DNA from: Methylophaga sp. OBS3
GTDB taxonomy: Bacteria > Pseudomonadota > Gammaproteobacteria > Nitrosococcales > Methylophagaceae
Direction of reading: 5' to 3'
Assembly: GCF_026319325.1 (NCBI RefSeq)
Contig: NZ_JAPDMU010000004.1
Span: forward strand, 62,001 to 126,000
DNA: 64,000 nt
Shown here one piece after another: positions 23,529-33,316 of this stretch. The translations under genes were made by a program, and so were the position numbers. Below the pieces are notes generated by a model, which ran no database searches, was not told the DNA's origin, and was given only the letters and a program-made list of their open reading frames with translations. The first letter of the stretch is position 1. Every line of letters begins with the position of its first letter.

Positions 23529-24284
23529 TTGACCCTTTTCGAACATTGTATTCTGTTTGTTATATCTTTGCTGTCCAGTATCTTTTCTGCACTAAGCGGC
23601 GGCGGTGCTGGCTTAATTCAGTTTCCAGTACTCATTTTTTTGGGGCTAAGTTTTTCTGTCGCTCTTGCAACCCATAAAGTAGCCAGTGTCGCTTTGGGGC
23701 TTGGTGCTGCACTTCGCCATATTTCTACCAGCCGTCTTGAGAGACAGTTCGTTGTATTGTTACTTATTGCTGGCCTGCCAGGAGTAGTTCTTGGCGGTAG
23801 CGTTATTTTATTAGTCCCTGAAAGAGTCGCCGAAATCGCATTAGGCATCTTAACGGGTAGTTTAGGCATTTATTCATATTTTAAGCCTGAACTAGGTCAA
23901 GTTTATCAGCCGAAAAATCGTTATCCGCAAGGTTATCTTCTTGGCAGCTTAATGTTATTTTTTTTAGGGATTCTAAGTGGCTCGTTAACATCTGGAACAG
24001 GGTTGTTTGTGACTATCTGGCTCATCATTTGGTTTGGCATGGATTACCAACGAGCAATAGCCTATACGATGATTTTGGTTGGCTTATTCTGGAACGGAAC
24101 TGGCGCGATTACCCTATCAATACTAGGTGAAATTCGTTGGGACTGGCTGCCTGCGTTATTACTGGGCTCATTAATTGGCGGCTATCTAGGCACCCATATG
24201 GCCTTAAAGGCCGGAAATCGCTGGATCAAACGCTGCTTTGAGCTTGTTACCGTACTTATAGCCGTGAAGTTAATTTTCGGCTAA
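23529..24284 (+). CDS. TauE/SafE-family membrane transporter
   Basis: This 251-residue protein has eight likely membrane spans. The two half-repeats typical of TauE/SafE are ALSGGGAGLIQFPVLIFLGLS and ILSGSLTSGTGLFVTIWLI. Members export sulfite, sulfonates or related organic anions, but the substrate here is unknown. The start is uncertain: the frame is closed by a TAA just upstream, so the TTG at 23529 is the longest possible start, and no clear ribosome site precedes it. The 3' end abuts the convergent pyrE. Confidence 0.78.
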   Translation: MTLFEHCILFVISLLSSIFSALSGGGAGLIQFPVLIFLGLSFSVALATHKVASVALGLGAALRHISTSRLERQFVVLLLIAGLPGVVLGGSVILLVPERVAEIALGILTGSLGIYSYFKPELGQVYQPKNRYPQGYLLGSLMLFFLGILSGSLTSGTGLFVTIWLIIWFGMDYQRAIAYTMILVGLFWNGTGAITLSILGEIRWDWLPALLLGSLIGGYLGTHMALKAGNRWIKRCFELVTVLIAVKLIFG

Positions 24285-24926
24285 TTACACGCCGTATTCG
24301 GCTCGATAGGCTGCAACGGCATCACGATGGGTTTGCAGATCTGCTTGACCATCAAGATATTGCAATAAGTCAGCCAGACAAATAATGCTTACAACAGGAA
24401 TGCCGTAATCAGCTTCAACTTGGGCAATAGCTGATAATGCCGTTTTGCCACGTTCTTGTCGATCTAACGCGATGATAACGCCAGCAGGTTCTGCACCCGC
24501 AGCACGGATCATAGTGACCGACTCACCGACTGATGTGCCCGCTGAAATGACGTCATCAATAATCAGCACTTTGCCTGTTAATGGCGCACCAACAAGTTGT
24601 CCACCTTCACCGTGATCTTTGGCTTCTTTACGATTAAACGCATAAGGAATATCAATATTATGTTGGTCAGCTAAAGCAACAGCTGTTGTTGAAGCTAATG
24701 GAATACCTTTGTAGGCAGGGCCAAATAGCACATCAAACTGCAATTCACTATCGACGATACGCTGTGCATAAAAACGACCGAGCTGTGCAAGGCTGGCACC
24801 ACTATTAAATAAGCCGCTATTAAAGAAATAAGGGCTTTGGCGCCCAGACTTTAAAGTAAAACTGCCAAATTTTAGAACGCCAGTCGCTAGTGCGAATTCA
24901 ATAAAGTCGTGTTGATATGCTTTCAT
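24285..24926 (-). CDS. pyrE: Orotate phosphoribosyltransferase
   Basis: PyrE makes OMP from orotate and PRPP in pyrimidine synthesis. The protein has 213 residues. The opening is [33 protein letters not shown]. The catalytic Lys-rich loop is [18 protein letters not shown], and the PRPP-binding motif is [17 protein letters not shown]. It is adjacent to metW with no gap. Confidence 0.96.
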   Translation of the reverse strand: MKAYQHDFIEFALATGVLKFGSFTLKSGRQSPYFFNSGLFNSGASLAQLGRFYAQRIVDSELQFDVLFGPAYKGIPLASTTAVALADQHNIDIPYAFNRKEAKDHGEGGQLVGAPLTGKVLIIDDVISAGTSVGESVTMIRAAGAEPAGVIIALDRQERGKTALSAIAQVEADYGIPVVSIICLADLLQYLDGQADLQTHRDAVAAYRAEYGV

Positions 24927-25529
24927 TTATTTTTGGTTATTTTGAATCAAGTAAACGGCCGTTTCGCCAAATAAATTAGGTAACAAGCGAATCGCTAAAG
25001 TGTCTTTATATTCGTGGTTTACAATGCTGCGATTGATAACATTAAAGCTGTTTTCGCGGCATAAACGCTCAAAATCTTGAATGGTGCACAAGTGGATATT
25101 GGGCGTTTCAAACCAATGGTTGGGTAGACTTTTCGACACCGGCATATGACCGCCAATACCTAACTGCCAACGACATTGCCAATGACCAAAGTTTGGAAAG
25201 CCAATGATGCCGTGACGACCAACACGCATAATTTCTTGTAATAAGAAGTCTGGACGTTTAATCGCCTGAAGCGTTTGTGACAGGATCACATAGTCGAAAC
25301 TTTGATTGGCAAACTGCGTTAGACCCTCGTCTAAATCGGCTTGTAATACGTTGACGCCACTTGCCAAGCATTCAGCAAACTTACTGTTGTCAATTTCAAG
25401 GCCGTAGCCTGTGATATCACGCTGTTGTAGGTGTTTGAGCAAAGTGCCATTGCCACAGCCCAAATCAAGCACGCGAGATCCATTCGGGATCCAGTCGCTA
25501 ATAATTTGTAAATCTAGGCGTAAGTTCAT
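24927..25529 (-). CDS. metW: MetW, SAM-methyltransferase-fold partner of MetX
   Basis: This 200-residue protein has a class I methyltransferase fold, with SAM-type loop [53 protein letters not shown] follows, which is diagnostic of MetW. It is encoded directly after metX with a 4-bp overlap. MetW is needed with MetX for homoserine acylation in many proteobacteria; its exact chemistry is not settled. Confidence 0.94.
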   Translation of the reverse strand: MNLRLDLQIISDWIPNGSRVLDLGCGNGTLLKHLQQRDITGYGLEIDNSKFAECLASGVNVLQADLDEGLTQFANQSFDYVILSQTLQAIKRPDFLLQEIMRVGRHGIIGFPNFGHWQCRWQLGIGGHMPVSKSLPNHWFETPNIHLCTIQDFERLCRENSFNVINRSIVNHEYKDTLAIRLLPNLFGETAVYLIQNNQK

Positions 25530-26689
25530 GCGACACCTATATCTTTGGCAACTTGCTGCATGTAGGTACTGAAAATTTCCATGTAGCGCGGGATCGGCAT
25601 CAAAAAGGCATCATGGCCTTGATGTGCCTCTATCTCAGCATAGCTAACTTGTTTATTAGCACTTAATAGGGCATTGACGATTTCCAGTGAACGTAACGGT
25701 GAAAAGCGCCAGTCACTGGTAAATGACATTACCAACGTCTTAGCTTTAATGCTTTGCATCGTGGCATTGAGATCATCATTAAACGCTTTAGCCGGATCAA
25801 AATAATCCAGCGCTTTGGTCATCAATAGATAGGTATTTGCGTCAAACCGCTCAACAAAACTTGAGCTTTGGTAGCGAAGATAGCTTTCTATTTGAAACTC
25901 AACATCGTAGCCATATTGAATTTGTCCGCTTCTTAGCTCGCGGCCAAACTTTTGTCCCATCGCTTCATCTGACAAATAAGTAATATGCCCCAACATTCTG
26001 GCTAAACCTAAGCCCTGGCGGGGCAAGGTATTATGTTCTGCATAGTGACCACCATGAAAGTCAGGATCAGACTTGATGGCAGTACGAGCAACTTCGTTAA
26101 ACGCAATATTCTGTGCGGATAATTTCGGTGCAGCAGCAATGATTAAGACATGTTTAACTCGGTCAGGAAGCGAAATCGCCCATTGCATGGCTTGCATACC
26201 ACCAAGACTGCCGCCAACAACCGCTGCCCACTGATGGATGCCGAGGTTATCAGCCAAAATGGCTTGGCTTCGAACCCAATCAGGAACCGTCATGATAGGG
26301 AAGTCTGGGCCGTATAACTTGCCTGTTTGTGGATTGATGGTATTTGGGCCTGATGAGCCTTTACAACCACCAAGGTTATTTGGGCAAACGACAAAGAATT
26401 TGTTGGTATCAATCGCTTTGCCGGGACCAATTGCGGTATCCCACCAACCCGGTTTTTTATCATCAACGCTGTGGTAACCAGCCGCATGATGGTCACCGGA
26501 CAATGCATGACAAATTAGTACTGCATTACTTTTATCAGCATTTAGTTGGCCGTATGTTTCATAAATCAGATCAAACTCCGGCAAGCTACGACCGCAATCT
26601 AATTCAAGCGGCTCTGAGACATGCAGATATTGAGGACTGACAAGGCCAACCGAATCAGTCGGCAAATTATCGGACATAACAACGGTCAT
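25526..26689 (-). CDS. metX: Homoserine O-acyltransferase MetX
   Basis: MetX is an alpha/beta-hydrolase-fold enzyme that acylates homoserine (acetyl or succinyl donor) to start methionine synthesis. The protein has 387 residues. The nucleophile Ser is in [14 protein letters not shown], the catalytic Asp probably in [10 protein letters not shown], and the His in HQGHDAFL. The start may be at 26689 or 12 bases downstream (MSDNLP); neither has a good ribosome site. The choice of acetyl versus succinyl donor cannot be decided from these motifs alone. Confidence 0.94.
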   Translation of the reverse strand: MTVVMSDNLPTDSVGLVSPQYLHVSEPLELDCGRSLPEFDLIYETYGQLNADKSNAVLICHALSGDHHAAGYHSVDDKKPGWWDTAIGPGKAIDTNKFFVVCPNNLGGCKGSSGPNTINPQTGKLYGPDFPIMTVPDWVRSQAILADNLGIHQWAAVVGGSLGGMQAMQWAISLPDRVKHVLIIAAAPKLSAQNIAFNEVARTAIKSDPDFHGGHYAEHNTLPRQGLGLARMLGHITYLSDEAMGQKFGRELRSGQIQYGYDVEFQIESYLRYQSSSFVERFDANTYLLMTKALDYFDPAKAFNDDLNATMQSIKAKTLVMSFTSDWRFSPLRSLEIVNALLSANKQVSYAEIEAHQGHDAFLMPIPRYMEIFSTYMQQVAKDIGVA

Positions 26690-26735
26690 CTAAAAAGTAA
26701 GCAGGCATTTTAATCAGCAAGGCCTTGGCAAGCAA

Positions 26736-27302
26736 TTAAACCGCACCAATCAAAAGGGGTAAGACCAGCATTTGCAATACTTGCAGGCCAATAATAACGA
26801 CAAGTGGTGAGAGATCAATACCGCCCATATCCGGCAACATGCGTCTGACTGGATTTAGTAAAGGCGCATTAAGTCTGACCAATAGCTCAGCCATGGGGTT
26901 GTAACTGCCGGGCGTGGTTAACCAACTTAATACCACCTCAATAAGAATGCTGACGGTAAATAAAGTGATAAACAGCTTAAAAACTTCTGCAAATGTAAAT
27001 GGAATCAGTGTCAGTAAGCCGGGGACATTACCCATCAATGCTGAGGTCAGCACTAACTTTAATAAAGCCACAATCAGTAATAACACCAGTACTGCGGTAT
27101 CAAGCTTACCTATGGCTGGTAATACGGCTCTAAGTGGTTGCACGACAGGCTGAGTGGCTCGAATTAACAGTTGTGTTAACGGTTGGTTACTCGGCCAGCG
27201 ACTCCACGGCAGCAGTAAGCGTAAAGCTATCACCATCATGTAAAGGATAAATAACGTATCGATGATGAAAATCAGCGGGTTGCTGAGATAGCCATTAGTC
27301 AT
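26736..27302 (-). CDS. YggT family membrane protein
   Basis: This 188-residue protein has two tandem YggT repeats. Each contains a membrane span followed by a conserved PLL/PVRRxLP-type loop: QPVVQPLRAVLPAIGKLD in the first and LNAPLLNPVRRMLPDMGGIDLSPLVV in the second. YggT proteins are tied to osmotic tolerance and, in other lineages, to membrane organisation and division. It overlaps proC by 8 bp in the conserved yggS-proC-yggT order. Confidence 0.9.
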   Translation of the reverse strand: MTNGYLSNPLIFIIDTLFILYMMVIALRLLLPWSRWPSNQPLTQLLIRATQPVVQPLRAVLPAIGKLDTAVLVLLLIVALLKLVLTSALMGNVPGLLTLIPFTFAEVFKLFITLFTVSILIEVVLSWLTTPGSYNPMAELLVRLNAPLLNPVRRMLPDMGGIDLSPLVVIIGLQVLQMLVLPLLIGAV

Positions 27303-28125
27303 GATCTTGTCCTAATTGCGTACCAAGTTCGCGAGCACGCAGTGCGGCAGCAACTAAGGCATTTTCAAATAAACCATGCAATCCACCATCTTCAAGTTCA
27401 TGGATTGCTCGCTCCGTGGTGCCACCAGGTGAGGTCACTTGTTGGCGAAGTGTCGCCACAGGTAAGTCACTTTCTAATGCCATTTTGGCGGCGCCAAATG
27501 CGGTTTCAAGGCATAACATTCGGGCTGTTTCTTGGGTAAGACCCAATTCGATAGCCGCATTTTCCATCGCTTCCATGACGAGGAAGAAGTAGGCTGGGCC
27601 ACTTCCAGATAATGCTGTAACAGCATCCATCTTTGATTCAGTTTCTAACCAAATTGCAATACCAACGGCTCTGAGAATGGCTTCGGCTTGTTCTTTTTGG
27701 GTATCCGTAACATTTTCATTAGCAAACAAGGCGGTGGCTCCCGCTTGTACCAAAGATGGTGTGTTTGGCATGGCACGAACAATCGCGGCAGGTTGTTGTA
27801 ACCAGCGACTCATATCTTCTAAACGAATGCCGGCAGCAATTGAAATTAGCAATGCTTTCTCTGGCCAAGTTGGTGCCAGTGACTTAATGACATCCTGCAT
27901 TTGCTGTGGCTTAACTGCCAACACCACGACGTCAGCATCTGATAACGCTGCCGAGATCTCATCATGCACTTGTACGGCATATTTTTGTTGAAGATTGGTT
28001 AACACTTCTGGCTGCTTGTCGACGACATGAATCTGTTCTGCCGACTGTCCATCAGCAACTAATCCGCCGATTAAACTGCGAGCCATATTGCCGCCACCGA
28101 TAAAAACAATTTTGCCTGTATTCAT
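27295..28125 (-). CDS. proC: Pyrroline-5-carboxylate reductase
   Basis: ProC performs the last step of proline synthesis, reducing P5C with NAD(P)H. The protein has 276 residues. The Rossmann motif is IVFIGGGNMARSLIGGL. The substrate region contains AVKPQQM and VRAMPNTPSLV. The C-terminal dimer core is ALSGSGPAYFFLVMEAMENAAIELGL, with QQVTSPGGTTERAI near the end. Confidence 0.96.
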   Translation of the reverse strand: MNTGKIVFIGGGNMARSLIGGLVADGQSAEQIHVVDKQPEVLTNLQQKYAVQVHDEISAALSDADVVVLAVKPQQMQDVIKSLAPTWPEKALLISIAAGIRLEDMSRWLQQPAAIVRAMPNTPSLVQAGATALFANENVTDTQKEQAEAILRAVGIAIWLETESKMDAVTALSGSGPAYFFLVMEAMENAAIELGLTQETARMLCLETAFGAAKMALESDLPVATLRQQVTSPGGTTERAIHELEDGGLHGLFENALVAAALRARELGTQLGQDHD

Positions 28126-28178
28126 ATTGACGCGAAATTACCTTGAGAAATGTAAGAGTGCCAGTGTACTGATAATCA

Positions 28179-28871
28179 TTAAGCCTGTGTATGGCGTTTG
28201 CCAAAAAGTGCCGTGCCGATACGAACCATATTACTGCCTTCAGCAATAGCTGCGGTTAAATCGCCCGACATACCCATTGATAATGTATCAACCGTTGGAT
28301 AAGTATTTTTGAGCTCTCTAAAGAGCGCAAAGCTTCGTTTGAAAGCATCATGTTGTTGGTCAATATCATCAGTTGCTGTTGGAATGACCATCAATCCCCG
28401 AAGGCATAGGTTGGGCATTTCATTTACTTGCTGGGCAAGGGCGGGAAGCTCATCAACGGTGAGACCTGACTTGGTATCTTCGTTATCAATATTAACTTGT
28501 AAGCAAATATTTAAAGCAGGCAAGCCGTCTGGCCGCTGGTCGTTGAGTCGTTGAGCGATCTTCTGGCGATCTACACTTTGTACCCAAGCAAAATTGGCCG
28601 CGATATCTCGTGTTTTATTTGATTGGATAGGACCAATGAAATGCCAAGTGAGCGATAAATCCGCAAGAGCATGAATTTTTTCTAAGGCTTCTTGAAGATA
28701 ATTCTCGCCAAAATCTTGTTGGCCGGAGAGGGCGAGTTCACGAAGTCTATCGGCTGGCCAAGTTTTACTGACAGCAAGCAGATTGACTGAATTTTCGGGG
28801 CGATTTGCAGCATTTTCTGCAGCATGAATTTGCTGCAAAACTGCCTGCAAGTGATTTTTTATCTCCGTCAT
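28179..28871 (-). CDS. YggS/PLPBP family pyridoxal-phosphate homeostasis protein
   Basis: This 230-residue protein is a single TIM barrel that binds PLP without known catalysis and keeps free PLP and amino-acid pools in balance. The PLP Lys lies in NLLAVSKTWPADRL. QDFGENYLQEALEK and LTWHFIGPIQSNKTRDIA are family hallmarks. LSMGMSGDLTAAIAEGSNMVRIGTALFG contacts the phosphate. I chose the ATG at 28871, since the longer frame to 28913 runs into the region upstream of pilT. Confidence 0.94.
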   Translation of the reverse strand: MTEIKNHLQAVLQQIHAAENAANRPENSVNLLAVSKTWPADRLRELALSGQQDFGENYLQEALEKIHALADLSLTWHFIGPIQSNKTRDIAANFAWVQSVDRQKIAQRLNDQRPDGLPALNICLQVNIDNEDTKSGLTVDELPALAQQVNEMPNLCLRGLMVIPTATDDIDQQHDAFKRSFALFRELKNTYPTVDTLSMGMSGDLTAAIAEGSNMVRIGTALFGKRHTQA

Positions 28872-28959
28872 GTTGCAAGCCTTTTGAGAGCGCGCTACCT
28901 TAACTGTATCCACATCACGGTTAACTGCCGGTAACGAACAATTATTTTAGGGAAAGCCC

Positions 28960-29997
28960 ATGGATATTACTGAATTGCTTACCTTCAGTGCAAAGAATAA
29001 CGCTTCGGATTTGCACATTTCCTCAGGCGAACCACCAATGATTCGTGTAGATGGTGATGTAAAACGCATTAATTTGCCGCCAATGGAGCATAAAGAAGTC
29101 CATGGCATGATTTACGACATCATGAATGATAAGCAGCGTCGCGACTTTGAGGAGTTTTTAGAAGCTGACTTTTCATTTGAAGTGCCTAATCTTGCTCGTT
29201 TCCGGGTAAATGCATTCAACCAAAATCGTGGCGCTGCTGCCGTTTTTCGGACGATTCCATCGGTTGTGTTAACGCTTGAGCAATTGGGCGCGCCAGATAT
29301 CTTTAAGCAAATTGCCGACAACCATCGCGGTATTGTTTTGGTTACAGGGCCAACCGGTAGTGGTAAATCAACCACTCTAGCGGCGATGATTAATTACCGT
29401 AATGAAAAAGATAATGAACATATCCTGACTATCGAAGATCCGATCGAATTTGTTCATAAAAGTAAAAAATGTTTGATTAACCAACGTGAAGTGCATCGTG
29501 ACACCTTAGGGTTCAGTGAGGCATTAAGAAGTGCACTGCGTGAAGATCCTGACATTATTCTCGTCGGCGAGCTGCGTGACCTTGAAACCATTCGATTAGC
29601 ATTAACTGCTGCTGAAACAGGTCACTTGGTATTCGGTACCTTACATACTTCCTCAGCGGCTAAAACTATCGACCGTATCATTGACGTTTTCCCTGCCGCA
29701 GAAAAAGACATGGTGCGTTCGATGTTATCTGAATCACTACGTGCCGTTATCTCACAAACACTGATGAAGAAAGTTGGTGGCGGTCGTGTCGCGGCACATG
29801 AAATCATGATTGGTACACCGGCAATTCGTAACCTTATCCGTGAAGATAAAGTGCCGCAGATGTATTCAGCCATTCAAACTGGCGGAGCAATTGGTATGCA
29901 GACATTAGATCAATGTTTGCAAGACCTTGTCCGTCGTCAACAAGTTACTAAAGCAGAAGCACTGCCACGCGCGGTGAACAAAGACCTGTTCCGTTAG
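28960..29997 (+). CDS. pilT: Type IV pilus retraction ATPase PilT
   Basis: PilT is the hexameric motor that depolymerises type IV pili for twitching and DNA uptake. The protein has 345 residues. The N-terminal PAS-like domain begins LLTFSAKNNASDLHISSGEPP. Walker A is GPTGSGKST near residue 130, the Asp box is ILTIEDPIEF, the Walker B region is RSALREDPDIILVGELRD, and the His box is GTLHTSSA. The AIRNLIRE motif specific to PilT is present near the C-terminus. It is followed by pilU after 6 bp. Confidence 0.97.
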   Translation: MDITELLTFSAKNNASDLHISSGEPPMIRVDGDVKRINLPPMEHKEVHGMIYDIMNDKQRRDFEEFLEADFSFEVPNLARFRVNAFNQNRGAAAVFRTIPSVVLTLEQLGAPDIFKQIADNHRGIVLVTGPTGSGKSTTLAAMINYRNEKDNEHILTIEDPIEFVHKSKKCLINQREVHRDTLGFSEALRSALREDPDIILVGELRDLETIRLALTAAETGHLVFGTLHTSSAAKTIDRIIDVFPAAEKDMVRSMLSESLRAVISQTLMKKVGGGRVAAHEIMIGTPAIRNLIREDKVPQMYSAIQTGGAIGMQTLDQCLQDLVRRQQVTKAEALPRAVNKDLFR

Positions 29998-30003
29998 GAG
30001 ATT

Positions 30004-31149
30004 ATGATGGAAATTGTCACTATCCTAAAAGCTGCCGTTAAGCATGATGCTTCGGATATTTTTATCACTGCTGATCGACCACCAACGCTTAAAGTAAGTG
30101 GACGCATGGCAACCTTATCGCAAGAACCTCTTAGTGAAGAAGAGGCGAGAAACCTCGTGCTAAGCACGATGAATGATGAGCAAAAGCGTGTCTTTGAGCG
30201 TGATAAAGAGTGTAACTACGCAATTGATACCAAAGGTGCTGGTCGTTTTCGTATTAGCGCACTGTATCAACGTAACCGTGTCGGTATGGTAATGCGTCTG
30301 GTGAAAGAGGATATTCCTTCGATTGACCAACTCCATGTGCCTGAAATTATTAAAGATCTCGCCATGACCAAACGTGGCTTGGTGATATTTGTTGGTGCAA
30401 CAGGTAGTGGTAAATCAACCACGCTAGCAGCGATGATTGGTTATCGTAATCAAAATAGTTCTGGTCACATCCTAACGATTGAAGATCCTATCGAGTTTAA
30501 CCACAAGCATGCAGGCTGCGTGGTGACTCAACGTGAAGTCGGTGTTGATACCGAATCATTTGATATTGCATTGAAGAACTCACTTCGTCAGGCACCTGAC
30601 GTCATCATGATTGGTGAGATCCGCTCAAGAGACACCATGGATTACGGTATGGCCTTCGCAGAAACAGGCCACTTATGCCTATCTACACTGCATGCTAATA
30701 ATGCTAACCAAGCCATGGATAGGATCGTTAACTTCTTCCCTGAAGAGCGCCACAAACAACTGTTTATGGATATGTCTCTGAACCTTAAGGCGGTTGTTGC
30801 CCAGCGATTAATTCCTAAGAAAGATGGTACGGGTGTTTGCGTGGCTGTTGAAGTATTACTGAATACGCCGCTTGTAGGAGACTTGATTGAAAAGGGTAAA
30901 GTCTCTGAGATCAAGGATGTTATGAAGCGTTCTCGGGAACTTGGCATGCAAACATTTGACCAAGCTGTGTACGATTTATACAAATCCGGTCAGATTTCAT
31001 ACGAAGATGCATTGAAAAATGCTGACTCAACCAATGAAGTACGTCTGATGATCAAGCTCGGTGCCGAGTCTGGCGACATCCCTGAAGAGCCTGGTATGCA
31101 AGGTTTATCATTAGAACCCGAACATGATGGTGTTATTGGTCGGATTTAA
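30004..31149 (+). CDS. pilU: PilT-dependent retraction ATPase PilU
   Basis: PilU is the PilT paralogue that adds retraction force. The protein has 381 residues. Walker A is GATGSGKST, the Asp box is ILTIEDPIEFNHKHAGCVVTQREVGVDTESF, and the Walker B region is APDVIMIGEIRSRDTMDY. In place of AIRNLIRE it has PLVGDLIEKGKVSEIKDVM, the PilU pattern. A GGAG ribosome site lies in the short gap after pilT, so the pair is co-expressed. Confidence 0.95.
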   Translation: MMEIVTILKAAVKHDASDIFITADRPPTLKVSGRMATLSQEPLSEEEARNLVLSTMNDEQKRVFERDKECNYAIDTKGAGRFRISALYQRNRVGMVMRLVKEDIPSIDQLHVPEIIKDLAMTKRGLVIFVGATGSGKSTTLAAMIGYRNQNSSGHILTIEDPIEFNHKHAGCVVTQREVGVDTESFDIALKNSLRQAPDVIMIGEIRSRDTMDYGMAFAETGHLCLSTLHANNANQAMDRIVNFFPEERHKQLFMDMSLNLKAVVAQRLIPKKDGTGVCVAVEVLLNTPLVGDLIEKGKVSEIKDVMKRSRELGMQTFDQAVYDLYKSGQISYEDALKNADSTNEVRLMIKLGAESGDIPEEPGMQGLSLEPEHDGVIGRI

Positions 31150-31237
31150 AAGGGGTATGTAGTCTGACGAAATTGTTATTTTTTTAATATGTTAGACTGC
31201 AAATGTAATTCGTATTATTATTAGTGTGAGTCAAACG

Positions 31238-31273
31238 CAACAAGGTGTTGTTTTTACGCAACGTAGCGTTGTA
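31238..31273 (+). promoter_or_regulatory. Two small hairpins in the leader of the OmpA-like gene
   Basis: CAACA-AGG-TGTTG followed by five T, and then CAACG-TAG-CGTTG, lie in tandem 50-90 bp ahead of the start codon. Both are preceded by ACGCAA or CGCAA. They could form a weak leader terminator or an mRNA-stabilising structure for an abundant envelope protein. Function not shown. Confidence 0.35.
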
Positions 31274-31326
31274 CTGGCTGAATACGAAAGTTTTCCGCTT
31301 TAAATTAAAGAAAAAAGGAATCACTC

Positions 31327-32166
31327 ATGAATCGACTATTTAAACTTGCTGCAGTTTTTCTGACTGCGGGTATGTTGGCTGCCTGTGCAGGCGTTGATCA
31401 ACGTACAACTGATACTTATCTGCTTTGCTCTGTAGCTGGCGGTGTTGTAGGCGGTGCTGCAGTAGGTAGTGTCTCAGGTGGCGCAGGTGCCGTTGGTGGC
31501 GCTGTAGCCGGTTCACAATTAGCATTAGTTCTTTGTAATCCTGAAGGTGAAGTGCCAGCTGAAGCTGCTCCAGCGCCAGTTTGTGATGTTCCACCACCAG
31601 CAGGTGCGCTGACTGATGAAAACGGTTGTGCATTTGATAGCGACAAAGATGGTGTTGTTGATGGTATCGATATGTGCCAAAACACACCAGAAGGTGTTGA
31701 AGTTGACAGCGTTGGCTGCCCATTAGATTCAGACCGTGACGGTACTCCAGATTACAAAGATCTGTGCCCAGGTACACCACTGGGTGTAATCGTTGATGCT
31801 GATGGTTGCCCATTAGCTGGCGAAAACATTCTGTCTCTGACTGGTGTTAACTTTGCCTTTGATAAAGCTGTCTTGACTGCAGAAGCTGAAGGTACTCTGG
31901 ATCAAGCGGTTGCTTTATTGAAAGAAACTGATGATGTTTTAGAAGTACGCGTTGAAGGTCACACAGACAGCGTTGGTAGCGAAGCTTACAACAAAGACCT
32001 GTCACAACGTCGCGCTGAAGCAGTTGTTGATTACTTAGTTGCACAAGGCGTTAACTCGACTCGTTTAGTCGCTGTTGGTATGGGTGAAGGTTTCCCAGTT
32101 GCTAGCAACGATACTGACGCAGGTCGTGCAGCGAACCGTCGTGTAGACTTCGTTGTTGTTGAATAA
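31327..32166 (+). CDS. OmpA-family lipoprotein with thrombospondin type 3 repeats
   Basis: This 279-residue precursor has a lipobox (LAACAG) followed by a glycine-rich hydrophobic segment (VVGGAAVGSVSGGAGAVGGA). Two calcium-binding TSP3-like repeats come next (DSDKDGVVDGIDMCQNTP and DSDRDGTPDYKDLCPGTP). The C-terminal OmpA domain is peptidoglycan-binding, with FAFDKAVLTAEAEGTL and RVEGHTDSVGSEAYNKDLSQRRAEAV. It should link the outer membrane to the cell wall. Codon use is that of a highly expressed gene. It has a strong terminator behind it. Confidence 0.92.
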   Translation: MNRLFKLAAVFLTAGMLAACAGVDQRTTDTYLLCSVAGGVVGGAAVGSVSGGAGAVGGAVAGSQLALVLCNPEGEVPAEAAPAPVCDVPPPAGALTDENGCAFDSDKDGVVDGIDMCQNTPEGVEVDSVGCPLDSDRDGTPDYKDLCPGTPLGVIVDADGCPLAGENILSLTGVNFAFDKAVLTAEAEGTLDQAVALLKETDDVLEVRVEGHTDSVGSEAYNKDLSQRRAEAVVDYLVAQGVNSTRLVAVGMGEGFPVASNDTDAGRAANRRVDFVVVE

Positions 32167-32187
32167 TTTCAACAATAGTTAATACGG

Positions 32188-32215
32188 AAAAGGCCCTTTC
32201 GAGGGCCTTTTTTGT
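32188..32215 (+). terminator. Intrinsic terminator after the OmpA-like gene
   Basis: AAAAGGCCCT and AGGGCCTTTT pair over a short TTCG-type loop and are followed by a T-run. It lies about 22 bp after the stop and also faces the convergent DUF2927 gene, so it may serve both strands. Confidence 0.85.
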
Positions 32216-32221
32216 TTCTGC

Positions 32222-33085
32222 TTAATTTCCCATCAGAGGATAAAGCCCCTGCTCATATACAGCGTGATAAGCTTTTTCTAGCCATTGCTGAAACGCTTTA
32301 CCTTGCATGACCTGCCGGATAGCTGCTTCGCTTTCTTGCTCGCCCATTCCAGGCTTTAAGGCTGGGTGATAAAGCAGCTTCAATAAGATGTAGTCTAAAC
32401 CTGATAAAAAATCATCATGACTTAGGTCATTAAAGATTGAAGGAAAAACGGCAGCATCATCATTAGGTAACCCCATAACTTGCGTGAGCTCCTCAACAAT
32501 ACAGGCTAATAATTTGGCATGTGCTCTTGCTCGGTTTACAGGGATTAAAACAACAGCATGCTGAATTTCTCCGCGTTGATTTGCTGTTAAATTAGCGATG
32601 CAGACACTGTTCCTGCTGAGCTGTTTAGCAAGTTCTGGGCTTAGGTGTTGTCTAGTTCCGAGATAACTTAGAATCGTGCTTTCTTCAGTAAAAATAATCT
32701 GCAAATTAGCACTATGACTGTTGCTGACGGGCTCTATTTGGTGACCAGTTATGGTCGATAGATGCGTTAAATGGATATTGCTAAGTTTTTCGTGAAGTTC
32801 TGCATCACCCACGTCATGGTGAAACTGAAATCGAATAGGTGACTGCCATTTTCGTAACTGCGGAGTATGGTCAAGGTATTCGCTGCTGAGTGCAATCCGC
32901 TTAAAACTATCGAGGATATAATTTTTATCTTGCCACTCATCAGCAAGACTGACGCTACAAAAAGTTAGTAAAAGACTTAAAAGTAAATGCCAGGCTTTAA
33001 AATCTTTAAAGAAGTAGAGACTCCAAGATGATAAATTCTTGTGTGTCATTAATTTGATTGCCGAGAAATTTTTAAATATGAACAT
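32222..33085 (-). CDS. DUF2927 domain-containing secreted protein
   Basis: This 287-residue precursor has an unusually long N-terminal extension before a hydrophobic signal segment (LLLSLLLTFCSVSLA). The DUF2927 features are visible: KWQSPIRFQFHHDVGD, then CIVEELTQVMGLPNDDAAVFPSIFNDLS, and LSGLDYILLKLLYHPALKPGM. The family resembles putative secreted metalloprotease folds, but I see no HExxH here. The first ATG may not be the true start; one at 33049 would give a more usual signal peptide. Neither has a clear ribosome site. Confidence 0.75.
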   Translation of the reverse strand: MFIFKNFSAIKLMTHKNLSSWSLYFFKDFKAWHLLLSLLLTFCSVSLADEWQDKNYILDSFKRIALSSEYLDHTPQLRKWQSPIRFQFHHDVGDAELHEKLSNIHLTHLSTITGHQIEPVSNSHSANLQIIFTEESTILSYLGTRQHLSPELAKQLSRNSVCIANLTANQRGEIQHAVVLIPVNRARAHAKLLACIVEELTQVMGLPNDDAAVFPSIFNDLSHDDFLSGLDYILLKLLYHPALKPGMGEQESEAAIRQVMQGKAFQQWLEKAYHAVYEQGLYPLMGN

Positions 33086-33263
33086 AAGGTTATCGTAAAT
33101 CGCTAGCCAAAATAAATTAAAAGCATGACTAACTCAGACATATCAATTTCTTAAATTTATTTTATGAATAGCTATAAAAATAATGCATTTAATTAGCAAT
33201 TTTCAGCAAGAGTTTCAGTAAAGCCTATTCAGTCATATCGCCAAGCATTAATCTTTTTGCCAC

Positions 33264-33284
33264 ACCTTTGCGAGAAGGTTTTTT
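33264..33284 (+). terminator. Small terminator-like hairpin upstream of the phosphoesterase-like gene
   Basis: ACCTT-TGCGAG-AAGGT followed by five T ends about 32 bp before the start codon. No plus-strand gene ends here, so it may be a leader attenuator or chance. The surrounding 33086-33316 gap is very AT-rich and otherwise shows only possible divergent promoters. Confidence 0.3.
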
Positions 33285-33316
33285 AGCAATAAATTGATAG
33301 ATGGGCTTTCAAACTG

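Noticed and set aside
31340-31813. 157-codon open frame on the minus strand inside the OmpA-like gene
   Set aside because: It is a shadow of the highly biased codon use of the plus-strand gene: low-complexity His/Leu/Gln content, no ribosome site, no family resemblance.
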